Assembly (NCBI RefSeq): GCF_000020005.1
Contig: NC_010718.1
Location: forward strand, 2,314,001 to 2,378,000
DNA: 64,000 nt
Source: Natranaerobius thermophilus JW/NM-WN-LF
Lineage (GTDB): Bacteria > Bacillota > Natranaerobiia > Natranaerobiales > Natranaerobiaceae
Direction: 5' to 3'
Shown here: positions 19,023-28,251 of the stretch, piece by piece
Layout: every line of letters starts with the position of its first letter
Numbering within the stretch: the first letter of the stretch is position 1
The notes under the pieces: model-generated
What the model was told of the DNA's origin: nothing
Databases searched by the model: none
Seen by the model: only the letters and a program-made list of their open reading frames with translations
Program-made: the position numbers and the translations under genes

Positions 19023-19044
19023 ACCCGACTGTCGAAGGCTTTTT
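18991..19044 (+). terminator. Terminator overlapping the riboswitch 3' end
   Basis: AAAAGCCTTCG (18991-19001) pairs with CGAAGGCTTTT (19033-19043), with additional pairing GCGGT/ACTGT and an inner GGTTCCATTAAATGGACC hairpin, then TTTTT. The 5' strand uses the conserved GGATAAAAGCC aptamer segment, so ligand binding and terminator formation are mutually exclusive. That makes it an ON-type switch by inspection. Confidence 0.85.
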
Positions 19045-19159
19045 GTATTAGTCTAACGGATTAACGTTATAAAGTGTTAGTGAGTTAAACTGTTACTTGA
19101 CTAAATGATTAAGGGAAGGGACTAGGCTAAATCTAAAATCAATAAAGGTGGTGAATTTC

Positions 19160-20137
19160 TTGGGTACACAGCAATTTATACTCAGGCGATTAATTCAAAT
19201 GATTATCAGCATTTTTGTAGTGGCAACTGTAATCTTTTTCATGTTCAGATTGCTTCCCGGTGACCCAACTACGGCAATGATAGAACCAGGTTGGTCCCAG
19301 GAAGCAACCCAAATGTTAATTGAGCGCTTTGGGCTGGACAGGCCACTACACGAACAGTATTTTCATTATTTAGTAAACCTGTTTCAATTGGATTTTGGGT
19401 ATTCATTCCATTATTCCTCACCAGTAAGTTCTGTTATTGGCGCAAAAATTGGAAACACCTTGATCCTAATGCTATCGGCTATGATTGTAGCTTATGTCAT
19501 TGGAATCCTTGGTGGAGTACTCATGGCCTGGTATCGAGGGTCTAAACTAGAAACATTCGGTATCAGTGCAGCTTTAATTTTCAGGGCCTTACCACCCTTT
19601 TTCGTTGGAATGCTTTTTATTATGTTATTTAGTTTTCATTTAGGATGGCTTCCCCACTCGGGAATGAGAACAGCTGGCTACGTAGCCGAAGGAGCTTTAG
19701 ACAGATTTTTTAACTTGGACTTTTTACGTCACTTAATATTACCTATGACAGTCTCGGCTCTATATTTTCTTGCCCAACCCCTATTGATAATGAGAAATAC
19801 CATGATGGAAGTGATGGGAGAAGATTTTGTGGAAATGGCCGACGCTAAGGGATTAAAAAAAGTTAGGATTATGTACGTCCATGCCGCGCGAAATGCGTTA
19901 CTACCTGTTGTAACTCAGGGAGCATTATTCTTGGGAATGGCCGTAGGAGGTCAGGTGTTAATCGAATACGTATTTGGCTGGCCCGGTCTGGGAGAAGAAA
20001 TTGTCCTGGCAGCTCAAAGGCACGACTATCCAGTAGCCCAGGCATCCTTTTTAATGATGGCCAGTTTGGTTATGCTTATGAACTTCCTAGCTGATCTGTT
20101 GTACGGCTACCTAGATCCAAGGGTTGTTTACAATTAA
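19160..20137 (+). CDS. Dipeptide/oligopeptide ABC transporter permease, DppB type
   Basis: About 325 residues. TTG 19160 has AAAGGTGG at a good distance and is preferred over GTG 19148. N-terminal TM FILRRLIQMIISIFVVATVIFFMFRLLPGDPT is the OppB/DppB hallmark. Five more TM segments follow, with the EAA-like loop MMEVMGEDFVEMADAKGLKK that docks on the ATPase. It is the first gene after the riboswitch. The five genes to 24912 form one operon. Confidence 0.93.
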   Translation: MGTQQFILRRLIQMIISIFVVATVIFFMFRLLPGDPTTAMIEPGWSQEATQMLIERFGLDRPLHEQYFHYLVNLFQLDFGYSFHYSSPVSSVIGAKIGNTLILMLSAMIVAYVIGILGGVLMAWYRGSKLETFGISAALIFRALPPFFVGMLFIMLFSFHLGWLPHSGMRTAGYVAEGALDRFFNLDFLRHLILPMTVSALYFLAQPLLIMRNTMMEVMGEDFVEMADAKGLKKVRIMYVHAARNALLPVVTQGALFLGMAVGGQVLIEYVFGWPGLGEEIVLAAQRHDYPVAQASFLMMASLVMLMNFLADLLYGYLDPRVVYN

Positions 20138-20183
20138 AACATCAAATAAAAACAGATATTTTTAAAAGCGAGGTGACAGACAA

Positions 20184-21056
20184 TTGGATACGCTGTTAAA
20201 GTTTTTCAGATCAGCATATGACATACTTTCTAAAGACAAAATTTCCTTTGTGGGAATCGGCATGTTAATATTTTTTATCTTAATAGCTGCTTTCGCCCCT
20301 ATTTTAGCCCCACATGACACCGATGAAATGCACAGAGATTCAGAAGGGGAAATTAGAAGGGTCGAAGGCCCATCCAGGGAACATCCCTTGGGTACAACCA
20401 ATTACGGACGAGATGTAATGAGTCAGTTGATTATGGGATCTAGAATTGCATTGGTTGTCGGTATCTTGGCTGCATTTTTTGTAACAATTATTGGAACCCA
20501 CGTGGGATTATTCGCCGGTTATTATGGAGGCTGGGTGGACAACCTGCTCATGAGGATAGTAGATATTATGTATGCCATACCTTTTATCCCCTTTGTCATC
20601 ATATTGGTGGCACTTTTGGAACCTAGCCTGGGGAATATTATTTTAGCTATTTCTCTTCTGACCTGGAGAACAGTAGCCAGGATCATTCGTTCTCAGGTGT
20701 TAACAGTGGTACAGCGCCCCTATGTCAAGGCAGCCAGGGTAGCAGGAGCCAGCAATCTTCGCATTATATATTTGTATATCTTACCAAATGTACTGCCCCT
20801 GGTACTTTTAGAAATGTCACTAATGATGGCCTGGGCTATACTGGCAGAAGCCAGTGTCAGCTTTATCGGTTTCGGAGATCCCGACTCCATCAGCTGGGGC
20901 CAAATGCTTCAAAATGCCTTTGTATCAGGCGCGGTTAGAAGGGCCTGGTGGTGGGTAATTCCACCGGGAGTTGCAATTTCCCTGACCCTACTGGCAGTTT
21001 TCTTTGCATCCCGGGCTCTAGAAGTTGCAGTCAATCCCAGGTTAAGGAGGCGATAA
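20184..21056 (+). CDS. Dipeptide/oligopeptide ABC transporter permease, DppC type
   Basis: 290 residues from TTG 20184 behind GCGAGGTG. An OppC N-terminal TM (FVGIGMLIFFILIAAFAPIL) is followed by a loop with the typical REHPLGTTNYGRDVMSQLIMGSR block. The permease core follows, with the EAA loop RPYVKAARVAGASNLRIIYLYILPN. It pairs with the DppB-type protein upstream to form the channel. Confidence 0.93.
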   Translation: MDTLLKFFRSAYDILSKDKISFVGIGMLIFFILIAAFAPILAPHDTDEMHRDSEGEIRRVEGPSREHPLGTTNYGRDVMSQLIMGSRIALVVGILAAFFVTIIGTHVGLFAGYYGGWVDNLLMRIVDIMYAIPFIPFVIILVALLEPSLGNIILAISLLTWRTVARIIRSQVLTVVQRPYVKAARVAGASNLRIIYLYILPNVLPLVLLEMSLMMAWAILAEASVSFIGFGDPDSISWGQMLQNAFVSGAVRRAWWWVIPPGVAISLTLLAVFFASRALEVAVNPRLRRR

Positions 21057-21059
21057 ATT

Positions 21060-22097
21060 ATGTCACTATTAGAAGTAAAAAATCTCAAAATTTATTACGA
21101 CACTAAAGGCAGCGATTTAAAAGCTGTAGACGATATAAGCTTTGATATCCCAGAAGGTGAAAACCTGGGACTGGTGGGAGAAAGTGGTTGTGGTAAAACT
21201 ACGGCTGCCAAATCCATCATCCGTCTGCTACCCAAAAATGGACGAATAGCAGGTGGTTCCATTAATTATAAAGGTCAAAACTTGGCCGCCATGACAACAG
21301 AAGAAATCAGAAAAACACGCTGGAAAGAAATTTCGATGATATCTCAAAGTGCCATGAGTGCTTTAAATCCAGTATACAAAGTAGGCGATCAGATTGTAGA
21401 AGCCATTAGGGCCCACGAAAAAATGCCCAAAAAAGAAGCTATGAACCGAGCAGAAGAACTCTTTGACATTGTAGGGCTGGAAAAAAAGCGTTTATCAGCC
21501 TATCCCCATCAAATGAGCGGAGGGATGAAACAAAGAGCGATTATAGCCATGGCACTTTGTCTCGATCCCGGTTTAATTATTGCCGATGAACCGACTACAG
21601 CCCTGGACGTAGTTGTTCAGGACCGGATACTAAATAAAATTGTGGAAATCCAGAAGAGCCACGGAAGTTCCATGGTATTTATCACCCACGACATCTCTGT
21701 GGTAGCTGAAACTTGTGAACGTACTTGTGTCATGTATGCCGGTAAAATCATGGAACTGGGGCCTACTTCCAAGATCTTTAAAGATCCCAGGCATCCATAC
21801 ACCATGGGACTTCAAAATGCTTTTCCCAGCATTCAATTAGATCAAAAAGAACTGATCTCAATCCCTGGTTTCCCACCAAATCTGGTGGAACCACCTGCTG
21901 GTTGCATGTTTTATGACCGCTGCCCCTTCTGTGATGAAAAATGTGAAACGGAAGAACCCGAGACGGTACAAGTGGAAAAAGGCCATTATGTATCATGCCA
22001 TTATGCAGAATATTACCAGCAATTCCGCGACAGAGCCAGTCAAAAGACAACTTGGGATGAAGTCAAAATCAGACAGCAGAAAAAGGGGGTAGTCTGA
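21060..22097 (+). CDS. Peptide ABC transporter ATP-binding protein, DppD type
   Basis: 345 residues. Walker A GESGCGKTT is near 39-47, the Q-loop in ISMISQSAMSALNPVYKVGDQ, the signature MSGGMKQR near 154, Walker B LIIADEPTTALD near 176 and the H-loop THD. The C-terminal oligo/dipeptide extension has the Cys motif CMFYDRCPFCDEKC, and further downstream a single Cys in HYVSCHYAE; in some family members these cysteines hold an iron-sulfur cluster. It starts 3 bases after the permease stop. Confidence 0.95.
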   Translation: MSLLEVKNLKIYYDTKGSDLKAVDDISFDIPEGENLGLVGESGCGKTTAAKSIIRLLPKNGRIAGGSINYKGQNLAAMTTEEIRKTRWKEISMISQSAMSALNPVYKVGDQIVEAIRAHEKMPKKEAMNRAEELFDIVGLEKKRLSAYPHQMSGGMKQRAIIAMALCLDPGLIIADEPTTALDVVVQDRILNKIVEIQKSHGSSMVFITHDISVVAETCERTCVMYAGKIMELGPTSKIFKDPRHPYTMGLQNAFPSIQLDQKELISIPGFPPNLVEPPAGCMFYDRCPFCDEKCETEEPETVQVEKGHYVSCHYAEYYQQFRDRASQKTTWDEVKIRQQKKGVV

Positions 22098-22098
22098 T

Positions 22099-23097
22099 AT
22101 GAATATGCTAGACGTCAAAAATTTAAAAAAATACTATCCCGTAAACAGCGGTTTCCTGTACTCTCTCATGAAAAAAGAAACCAAGTATGTCAAAGCAGTT
22201 GATGAAATTAACTTTTCTATAGGAGAAGGGGAAATTATTGGCCTAGCCGGTGAAAGTGGTTCAGGTAAGACTACTACCGGGGAAATAGTGACTCGGCTTC
22301 AAGAGCCCACATCAGGCCAGGTACTTTATCAAGGCCAAGATACTTCTAACTTCCAGGGAAAAGAATTGAAGAATTTTCGAAAGCTTTGCCAGATGATTTT
22401 TCAAGATCCTTACGAAACTTTAAATCCTAGGTTCACGATTAGAAGAACCGTTGAAGAACCTTTGTTAATTCACGGTTATAAAGATCCAGAACAAAGATAT
22501 GAAAAAGTTAAGGACGCCATTGAAAGAGCAGAACTCCGCCCGGCTGAAAAATACATGAACAGCTTTCCCCATGAACTGTCCGGTGGTCAAAGGCAGAGGG
22601 TAGCTATTGCCAGGGCCATCGTCCTGGATCCCATTTTGATGGTGGCCGACGAACCAGTCTCCATGCTGGACGTGTCCATCAGAGCTGGAGTTTTGAATCT
22701 GTTAAAACAGTTGAGAGAGGACATGGGTTTATCCATGCTTTACGTTTCACATGACCTGTCTACAATCAAATACATCTGTGACCGCACTATCATCATGTAT
22801 CTAGGTCGAATTGTAGAGACCGGTCCCACTAACGATGTCATTGACAATCCAGTTCATCCTTATACCCAGGCATTGATATCCTCGGTTCCAGTTCCCGATC
22901 CAGATATGGACAGGGAAGGTGCAGATATCGAAGAGGAGCTCCCTGACCAGATCGATCTTCCTAGCGGTTGTCGGTTCTGGCCCAGGTGTAATAAAGCCAC
23001 TGAGGAGTGCAAGGAAACAGATCCCGAGCTCCGTCAAGTGAAAGAAGGGCATTATGCTGCCTGTATCCTGATAGGGAAAGAAGGTGATAGCCCGTAA
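22099..23097 (+). CDS. Peptide ABC transporter ATP-binding protein, DppF type
   Basis: 332 residues, starting one base past the preceding stop and so translationally linked. Walker A is GESGSGKTT near 54, the signature LSGGQRQRVAIARA near 157, Walker B LMVADEPVSMLD and the H-loop SHD. The C-terminal extension has CRFWPRCNKATEEC. It is the second ATPase of the heterodimer. Confidence 0.95.
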   Translation: MNMLDVKNLKKYYPVNSGFLYSLMKKETKYVKAVDEINFSIGEGEIIGLAGESGSGKTTTGEIVTRLQEPTSGQVLYQGQDTSNFQGKELKNFRKLCQMIFQDPYETLNPRFTIRRTVEEPLLIHGYKDPEQRYEKVKDAIERAELRPAEKYMNSFPHELSGGQRQRVAIARAIVLDPILMVADEPVSMLDVSIRAGVLNLLKQLREDMGLSMLYVSHDLSTIKYICDRTIIMYLGRIVETGPTNDVIDNPVHPYTQALISSVPVPDPDMDREGADIEEELPDQIDLPSGCRFWPRCNKATEECKETDPELRQVKEGHYAACILIGKEGDSP

Positions 23098-23208
23098 ACC
23101 TGTAAAAGAATTTAGGCTGTTAAGAACAGAAAGTTAACGATAGATTCAAACGTATAAAGTATTATGATTGATTATCTAATTAATTTAAATTTAGAGGGAG
23201 GTCAAATT

Positions 23209-24912
23209 ATGGAAAATGCAGGACAATTTTTTAAGAAATTTTCAGTACTCATGGCAGTTTTAATAGTTACTACTGCGTTAGTAATCGGATGTGGAGACGG
23301 TGGCGATCCAGACGCATCTGATGATTTGGACCCAGATAGAAAGGTTCCAGAAGTAAGATTTGTTTCATCCACTGCTGATGATAACCAGATAAGAAATGAA
23401 GCAGTACAGCTAGTTGCTGACTGGTGGGAAGAAATCGGTTTAGAAGTAGATATTCAAACCAGAGAGTTTAACTCTCTAGTCAACAGAGTATTGGCTGCCC
23501 CCGAAGATAAGGATTTCGAAGCATATATTCTAGGTTGGAGTGGTAGAGTATCAAGATCAGACCCTGATATGTTCCTTTATTCCTTATATCATTCCAATCA
23601 AGCTGTAGATGGCGGTAACAACAGTAGTGTTTTCAAAAATGAAAAGTATGATGAACTTGTTTCGAAACAAAGAGCGGAAATGGATCTAGAAAAGCGACAA
23701 GAACTCGTCTTTGAGGCCCAGGAAGTCCTGGCAGAAGAAGTTCCTGATATCACCCTATATTACAGAGACGAAATTCAAGGTTATAACAATGAGCGATGGG
23801 AAGATCTACCAAGTATGGCGGGAGAAGGTATCTTTAACGAACAGTTCCCCTATGAGGCTACTCCCAAAACAGATGATGCAGAGTTTGTAATAGCTAACTC
23901 CGCAAACTTGGATACATTTAACCCCTTTGCGGCAGAGACAGTTTACGAATGGAAATTTTTACGACTTGTTTACGACAAATTAGTTAGATTAGATGAGAAT
24001 TTTGAGCCCCAACCCTGGGCAGCAGAAGAAATCAACGTAGTAGAAGGCGAAGACGGTGAAGTAATAGATGTAACCTTGAGAGATGATTTACAGTTCCACG
24101 ATGGAGAACCACTTGGGCCAGAAGATGTTGTCTTTACTTTCGACTACATGTTTGAAGAAGGCATACCTTATTTCCAAGCCTTTTTAGACCCAATTGAAAC
24201 AGTAGACCTCATGGACGATGATGAAACTATCAGATTTACTTTAGAAGAAGCTTATGCACCCTTTATAACCAATACTTTAGGTCAAATTCCTATCTTACCA
24301 GAACACATCTGGGCTGATGTTATGGAAGAAGAAAATTTAGATCATCCTTCTCAGTTCGACAATGCCGAAGCTATCGGAAGCGGTCCTTTCAAATTTGACA
24401 ATTGGGAAAGAGGCGAGTACATCAGAATTGTTAAAAACGATGATTACTTCAAAGCTGATGATATCGATGTGGAAGCTATCAGATACGACAAGTACAGCCA
24501 TTCTGAAGGAGTTTTCGGTGCCCTGGAGAACCAACAGGCCGATGTAAACGAAAACACTTTTGACCCTGAATACGTTCAACAAGCAGAAGATCTTGATCAT
24601 TTAACAGTAGTTAGAGAACCCGATATCGGCTTTGACTTCATTGGCCTCAATAACTACAAAGAGCCTTTTAACGATAAAGCCGTAAGACAAGCCGCTGCTC
24701 ATGCCATCGATTTAGATGAGCTTGTAGACGTTCTCTTGTACGGTTATGGAGATCCAGCAGGTGCAGGTCAGACTATTTCAACAGGTAATGAAATGTGGAA
24801 AAATGACGATGTAAAAGAATATCCTTTTGATATCGATAAAGCAAGAGAAATCTTAAAAGATGCCGGCTATGAATGGGATAGTGACGGAAGATTATATTTC
24901 CCTGAAGAGTAA
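23209..24912 (+). CDS. Circularly permuted family 5 peptide-binding lipoprotein
   Basis: 567 residues from ATG 23209 (GAGGGAGGT upstream). A lipoprotein signal has its cysteine at residue 28 (LVIGC). Residues about 50-215 (VRFVSS..., LVADWWEEIGLEVDIQ, FEAYILGWSGRVSRSDPDMF, LVFEAQEVLAEEVPDITLYY) correspond to the part that ends a normal DppA/OppA protein. Residues about 224-567 (NLDTFNPFA, LVYDKLVRL, LRDDLQFHDGEPLGPEDVVF, AIGSGPFKF, VRQAAAHAIDLDELVDVLLYG, REILKDAGYEWDSDGRLYF) correspond to its beginning and middle. The ORF then stops just where the first segment would normally continue. Total length is about normal. It is the only binding protein of this operon and is followed by a terminator, so it is presumably functional. 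Confidence 0.9.
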   Translation: MENAGQFFKKFSVLMAVLIVTTALVIGCGDGGDPDASDDLDPDRKVPEVRFVSSTADDNQIRNEAVQLVADWWEEIGLEVDIQTREFNSLVNRVLAAPEDKDFEAYILGWSGRVSRSDPDMFLYSLYHSNQAVDGGNNSSVFKNEKYDELVSKQRAEMDLEKRQELVFEAQEVLAEEVPDITLYYRDEIQGYNNERWEDLPSMAGEGIFNEQFPYEATPKTDDAEFVIANSANLDTFNPFAAETVYEWKFLRLVYDKLVRLDENFEPQPWAAEEINVVEGEDGEVIDVTLRDDLQFHDGEPLGPEDVVFTFDYMFEEGIPYFQAFLDPIETVDLMDDDETIRFTLEEAYAPFITNTLGQIPILPEHIWADVMEEENLDHPSQFDNAEAIGSGPFKFDNWERGEYIRIVKNDDYFKADDIDVEAIRYDKYSHSEGVFGALENQQADVNENTFDPEYVQQAEDLDHLTVVREPDIGFDFIGLNNYKEPFNDKAVRQAAAHAIDLDELVDVLLYGYGDPAGAGQTISTGNEMWKNDDVKEYPFDIDKAREILKDAGYEWDSDGRLYFPEE

Positions 24913-24978
24913 TCCTGATACAAATTAAAACTCCTGATCCACACTAAAACTCTGGTTAACTAAAGCTCCACTTACACT

Positions 24979-25025
24979 AAAAAGCTCCGGGTGATACAGC
25001 AATTTGCTGTCCCCGGGGCTTTTTT
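24979..25025 (+). terminator. Terminator of the peptide transporter operon
   Basis: AAAAGCTCCGGG pairs with CCCCGGGGCTTTTTT, with an inner ACAGCAATTTGCTGT hairpin. It is a strong T-tailed terminator 67 bases after the binding-protein stop. Confidence 0.93.
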
Positions 25026-25091
25026 AATGGGAAAAATAAAATTTTACAGTCATCAATACTAACTTTTACTTAATTTAATATTTTACTTAAT

Positions 25092-25427
25092 TTAATGAAA
25101 ATGCTTTTCATAAAGTTGTTCCATGCTAGCAGTTAACTCTGACCTGAAGGCTCGATATTTTTCCAGAAGCTCTTTCCCGTGCTCTGTTAGAAATGAGCCT
25201 CCACCTTCTGGACCACCGGTTTTTCTAAAAATAACTGATTTTCCCAAATTTTCTTCAATCATTTTAATTATATTCAGGGCCTGGGAATAAGACATCTCCA
25301 TATGACCTGCTGCTTTTCTAAGTGATCCTAACTCTTCGATATACTCCAGGAGCTTGGCCGGCCCGTCCCCAAAAACTCTCCCATTTTGATTTTCCAACCA
25401 AACCTTTGAGTAAACTTTATATTTCAC
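25092..25427 (-). CDS. ModE-like winged-helix DNA-binding protein (HTH domain only)
   Basis: 111 residues. The LysR/ModE-type N-terminal domain is seen in GPAKLLEYIEELGSLRKAAGHMEMSYSQALNIIKMIEENLG (about 22-62), then KTGGPEGGGSFLTEHGKELLEKYR, typical of ModE. The molybdate-binding MOP domains of E. coli ModE are absent, so ligand sensing must come from elsewhere or be lost. It is separated by 2 bases from the frameshifted c-di-GMP gene and lies at the end of the Mo/Se cluster. A ModE-type operator lies ahead of that cluster at 35088. Confidence 0.85.
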   Translation of the reverse strand: MKYKVYSKVWLENQNGRVFGDGPAKLLEYIEELGSLRKAAGHMEMSYSQALNIIKMIEENLGKSVIFRKTGGPEGGGSFLTEHGKELLEKYRAFRSELTASMEQLYEKHFH

Positions 25428-25429
25428 AG

Positions 25430-27125
25430 CTAACAGCTCCTTTTCAAATATAAAATAGCCTGAAACTCCTCTACAATTTTAGGATCAAACTGCCCACTCT
25501 TACAGCGCTTAAGTTCTTCCAGAGCTTGCTCTTGTGATAATGCTTTCCTATAAGGTCGATCTCTAGTCATAGCATCATAAGCTTCAACTATCGAATGAAT
25601 CCTACATTCTATGGGGATTTCATCTTCTTTTAATCCCAGGGGATAACCTGTTCCATCCCAACTTTCATGATGTTTTAACACTAAGTCTGCTACATCAATC
25701 AAATCAGGACACGATAAAGCAATTTTATAACCTCTTTCAGAATGTTGTTTCATTATTTCCCATTCTCTCTTATCAAGAGGTCCAGGTTTGAATAAGATTC
25801 CATCGGGGATGCCACCTTTGCCAATATCGTGTATTTTAGCCAGTAAATCAATTTTCATTAAGCTGTCTTGGGATAACTGTAATCTCCTGCCCAGTTCCTT
25901 ACCTAATTCCCCAATTCTATTAGCATGATCCGTAGTTGAATAATCCCTTTCAAGAGGTCGTTTGATAAATAGATTCACAAGGGGTGAATTGTCCCTCAAT
26001 TCAATTCGCATTTTATTTTGATACATATTTTTATCAGCTTCAGTCAAAGCACCCTTTAATGATTCTTCAGGATAACTTGCCGTTGCCTTACCCACTGATA
26101 TTTGAACGGGTAGCTTACCATTTTTCTGATTATATTTTTGAATGTTATTTAAAATCCTGTTGACCACCTTGCCCCCATTTGAATTATTTGTATTGGGAAG
26201 TAAAATTGCAAACTCATCTCCCCCTACTCTGGCAAAAATATCTGAAGACCTTAGGGATTTATCAATAATTTTAGCTGCAGTTTTAATCAGCTCATCTCCC
26301 TGCTCATGTCCTATGGTATCGTTAATTAACTTTAAACCATCCACATCAAAAGAAATAACAGTCACAGGATACTCCTGACTGTTATCCAGTCGTTCAAGTT
26401 CCTCTTCAAAATAAGCCCTGTTATAGATACCTGTCAGTTGATCGTGTAAGCTCAAATGCTCTAGTTTGTCAATGTGCTTTTGCATGCGTGTGTTTAGCTC
26501 TAACAAGTCTTGATTTAACCTTCTCATATAGAGCCATAAAATTCCTAGGGCTAGGGCTAAATTCAATACAAATGTGATCAAAAAAACCCAAGGGTCGTAC
26601 CACCACTGACCTACAGCAATAGGGTTTATAACACCAGATATTCCTGTCAGAATTGACAATCCCCCAACTACTTGACAGTGAAAATCACCTTTTTTAATGA
26701 AAATTCTGCCACCTTCTATATACAATGAAGCCATAAAAAAAGTAGAGCACCAGTGTTGAAACCAGTCCACCAGACACCGGTTCAATTGCTTCCGATAATG
26801 TCAAATCCGACAAAGCCAAGAAGAATACTCCACCAGCCAAAAAATACAATGGTTTAGGATATTTAATTTCCCAGTAGCTATAGACTCCTTTATTATAAAA
26901 TAAGGTCCCAAGAATTAAAAAAATAAATATAGCAGGGATTATATATTTAGAATTTACATTTACATATAAAAAACCGCTCAAATAGCATAAGGCCATGACT
27001 CCCAAAGAAATCGACCAATACCGCAAGTATTGTTTTTTATCATTCATCAATAAAAGAGAGAATACTATCAAGAACAAACAGACCCACGACAAGGTGAATA
27101 ATAAAAAAACTTCCAATTTCCACAT
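25430..27125 (-). pseudogene. Frameshifted membrane GGDEF-HD-GYP protein
   Basis: One gene appears to be split. The 5' frame (ATG 27125 with GGAGG upstream; ends at TAA 26694) gives 143 residues with five membrane segments, ending ...FFYGFIVYRRWQNFH. The 3' frame (open from 26785 to 25430) overlaps it and continues with FIKKGDF..., two more membrane segments, a coiled linker, GGDEF (ARVGGDEFAILLP) and HD-GYP (KIHDIGK; HHESWDGTGYP). A +1 shift near the TTTTCATTAAAAAAGG run at about 26690-26705 would join them. The 3' frame has no good ribosome site of its own. It may be a pseudogene, a sequence error at the A run, or slippage. The catalytic motifs are intact. Confidence 0.7.
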
Positions 27126-27458
27126 CCTTTCCTCCAGAGGACTAACTCTATAAATCTATAAATCAAGCAGAACTCCACTGTTTTAACTGTGTTATTAGTA
27201 TGTCAAAGACATTTCTTTGTTAATAAACAACCAAATTGAGATCTGGAAACGAGTTGGATTAGATTGGAGTGGATAGATTGGATCAAATTAGAACACATTT
27301 TAATATCTTCGTATGACAGTCCTACTTTGCCTTGAGTCTTAGGTCCTGTTTTTAGTTTGAAGAAGCTATATAAAATTTGAATGTTGATAACTGTAAAATT
27401 TCAATTTCACTTAAAAATTGCTTAGATTAGGTACATCTAATACTTTCGAACTGTCGAA
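27126..27458. other. Intergenic stretch with short degenerate repeats
   Basis: About 330 bases without a gene. It holds GATTGGA/GATTAGA-type direct repeats near 27252-27290 and, at about 27381-27420, a partial copy of a dispersed repeat also found at 39611 and (inverted) at 43650. Confidence 0.5.
27381..27420. repeat. Dispersed intergenic repeat, partial copy C
   Basis: ATGTTGATAACTGTAAAATT and following TCAATTTCACTTAAAAATTG match the first 40 bases of copy A (39611-39650) with a few changes. Only this part of the element is present. Confidence 0.6.
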
Positions 27459-28178
27459 TTACAAGTGCCTTTTATAAAACTCCACTGCCTTTTGATAATC
27501 CTGGGGACTGTCCAGGTCAAATAGGACCCCTGGTTTTTTGGTTGGCAGGGAGCAAACAGCCTCTGGAGGGATATTTTCCATAACCTGACGTCCTCCCCGA
27601 TCACCACTTACAGACATCAGCTGAGAAAATAAACTGTGGGCAAATAAAACAGGATTACCCCTCTTTCCCTGAAATAGCGGATAGATGATCTGGCAGTTAC
27701 AATTGCTTGAATTTTTGAATCGGGCAATCATCTGATTGACAAGTTCTGAAGGAATAAAGGGTTGGTCTCCCAGGAAAAAAATTATGGCCTGGGTAGAAGG
27801 AGATACAGATGTTATTCCTGTCTTCATGGAAGTCGATTGTCCGTGCTGATATTCCGGATTGTGTACCAGCTTTAGATTTGAACGATTACAAAAAAGGTCC
27901 TTTAATTCCCGTGATTTGTGGCCAGTGACTACAATCAGTTCATCCAAATTTGAATAACTGGCATTATCCACGGTATGTTCAATCACCGTCTTTTCTCCTA
28001 AAGGAAGTAAGAGCTTGTGGCTTTCGGGGCTACTGGGATCATTAAATTCGTTAGTAGCATTGAAATCATTGATAGCATTGAATTGAGCTTTGGATTGGGC
28101 TTTGGATTGGCTGGAATTGGAGCCATTATTCTTCATGCGAGAGGAAGTTCCTGCTGCTAATATTACTCCTGAAATCAT
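27459..28178 (-). CDS. MocA/MobA-like molybdenum cofactor nucleotidyltransferase
   Basis: About 239 residues from ATG 28178 (TTG 28196 also possible). The nucleotidyltransferase signature GVILAAGTSSRM starts at residue 4. VIEHTVDNASYSNLDELIVVTGH, the metal-binding FFLGDQPFI and GNPVLFAHSLF blocks follow. Between the LAAG..SRM motif and the KLLLPLGEKTVIEH block there is an about 30-residue repetitive insertion (SQSKAQSKAQFNAINDFNAT) not expected in the family. Family role: transfer of CMP or GMP to molybdopterin for XDH-type hydroxylases. It is in the cluster with YqeC, XdhC and YqeB, which points to selenium-dependent Mo hydroxylases. Confidence 0.85.
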   Translation of the reverse strand: MISGVILAAGTSSRMKNNGSNSSQSKAQSKAQFNAINDFNATNEFNDPSSPESHKLLLPLGEKTVIEHTVDNASYSNLDELIVVTGHKSRELKDLFCNRSNLKLVHNPEYQHGQSTSMKTGITSVSPSTQAIIFFLGDQPFIPSELVNQMIARFKNSSNCNCQIIYPLFQGKRGNPVLFAHSLFSQLMSVSGDRGGRQVMENIPPEAVCSLPTKKPGVLFDLDSPQDYQKAVEFYKRHL

Positions 28179-28251
28179 AGGGCTCACGCCTTTCAATCCT
28201 GATTTTCCTTCCTATTTTCCTTCCTATTTTCTTACTATTCCTTCCTATTCC

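Noticed and set aside
23209-24912. Two partial binding-protein genes fused by an assembly error
   Set aside because: A single uninterrupted frame with signal peptide, one copy of each block and normal total length is better explained by permutation.
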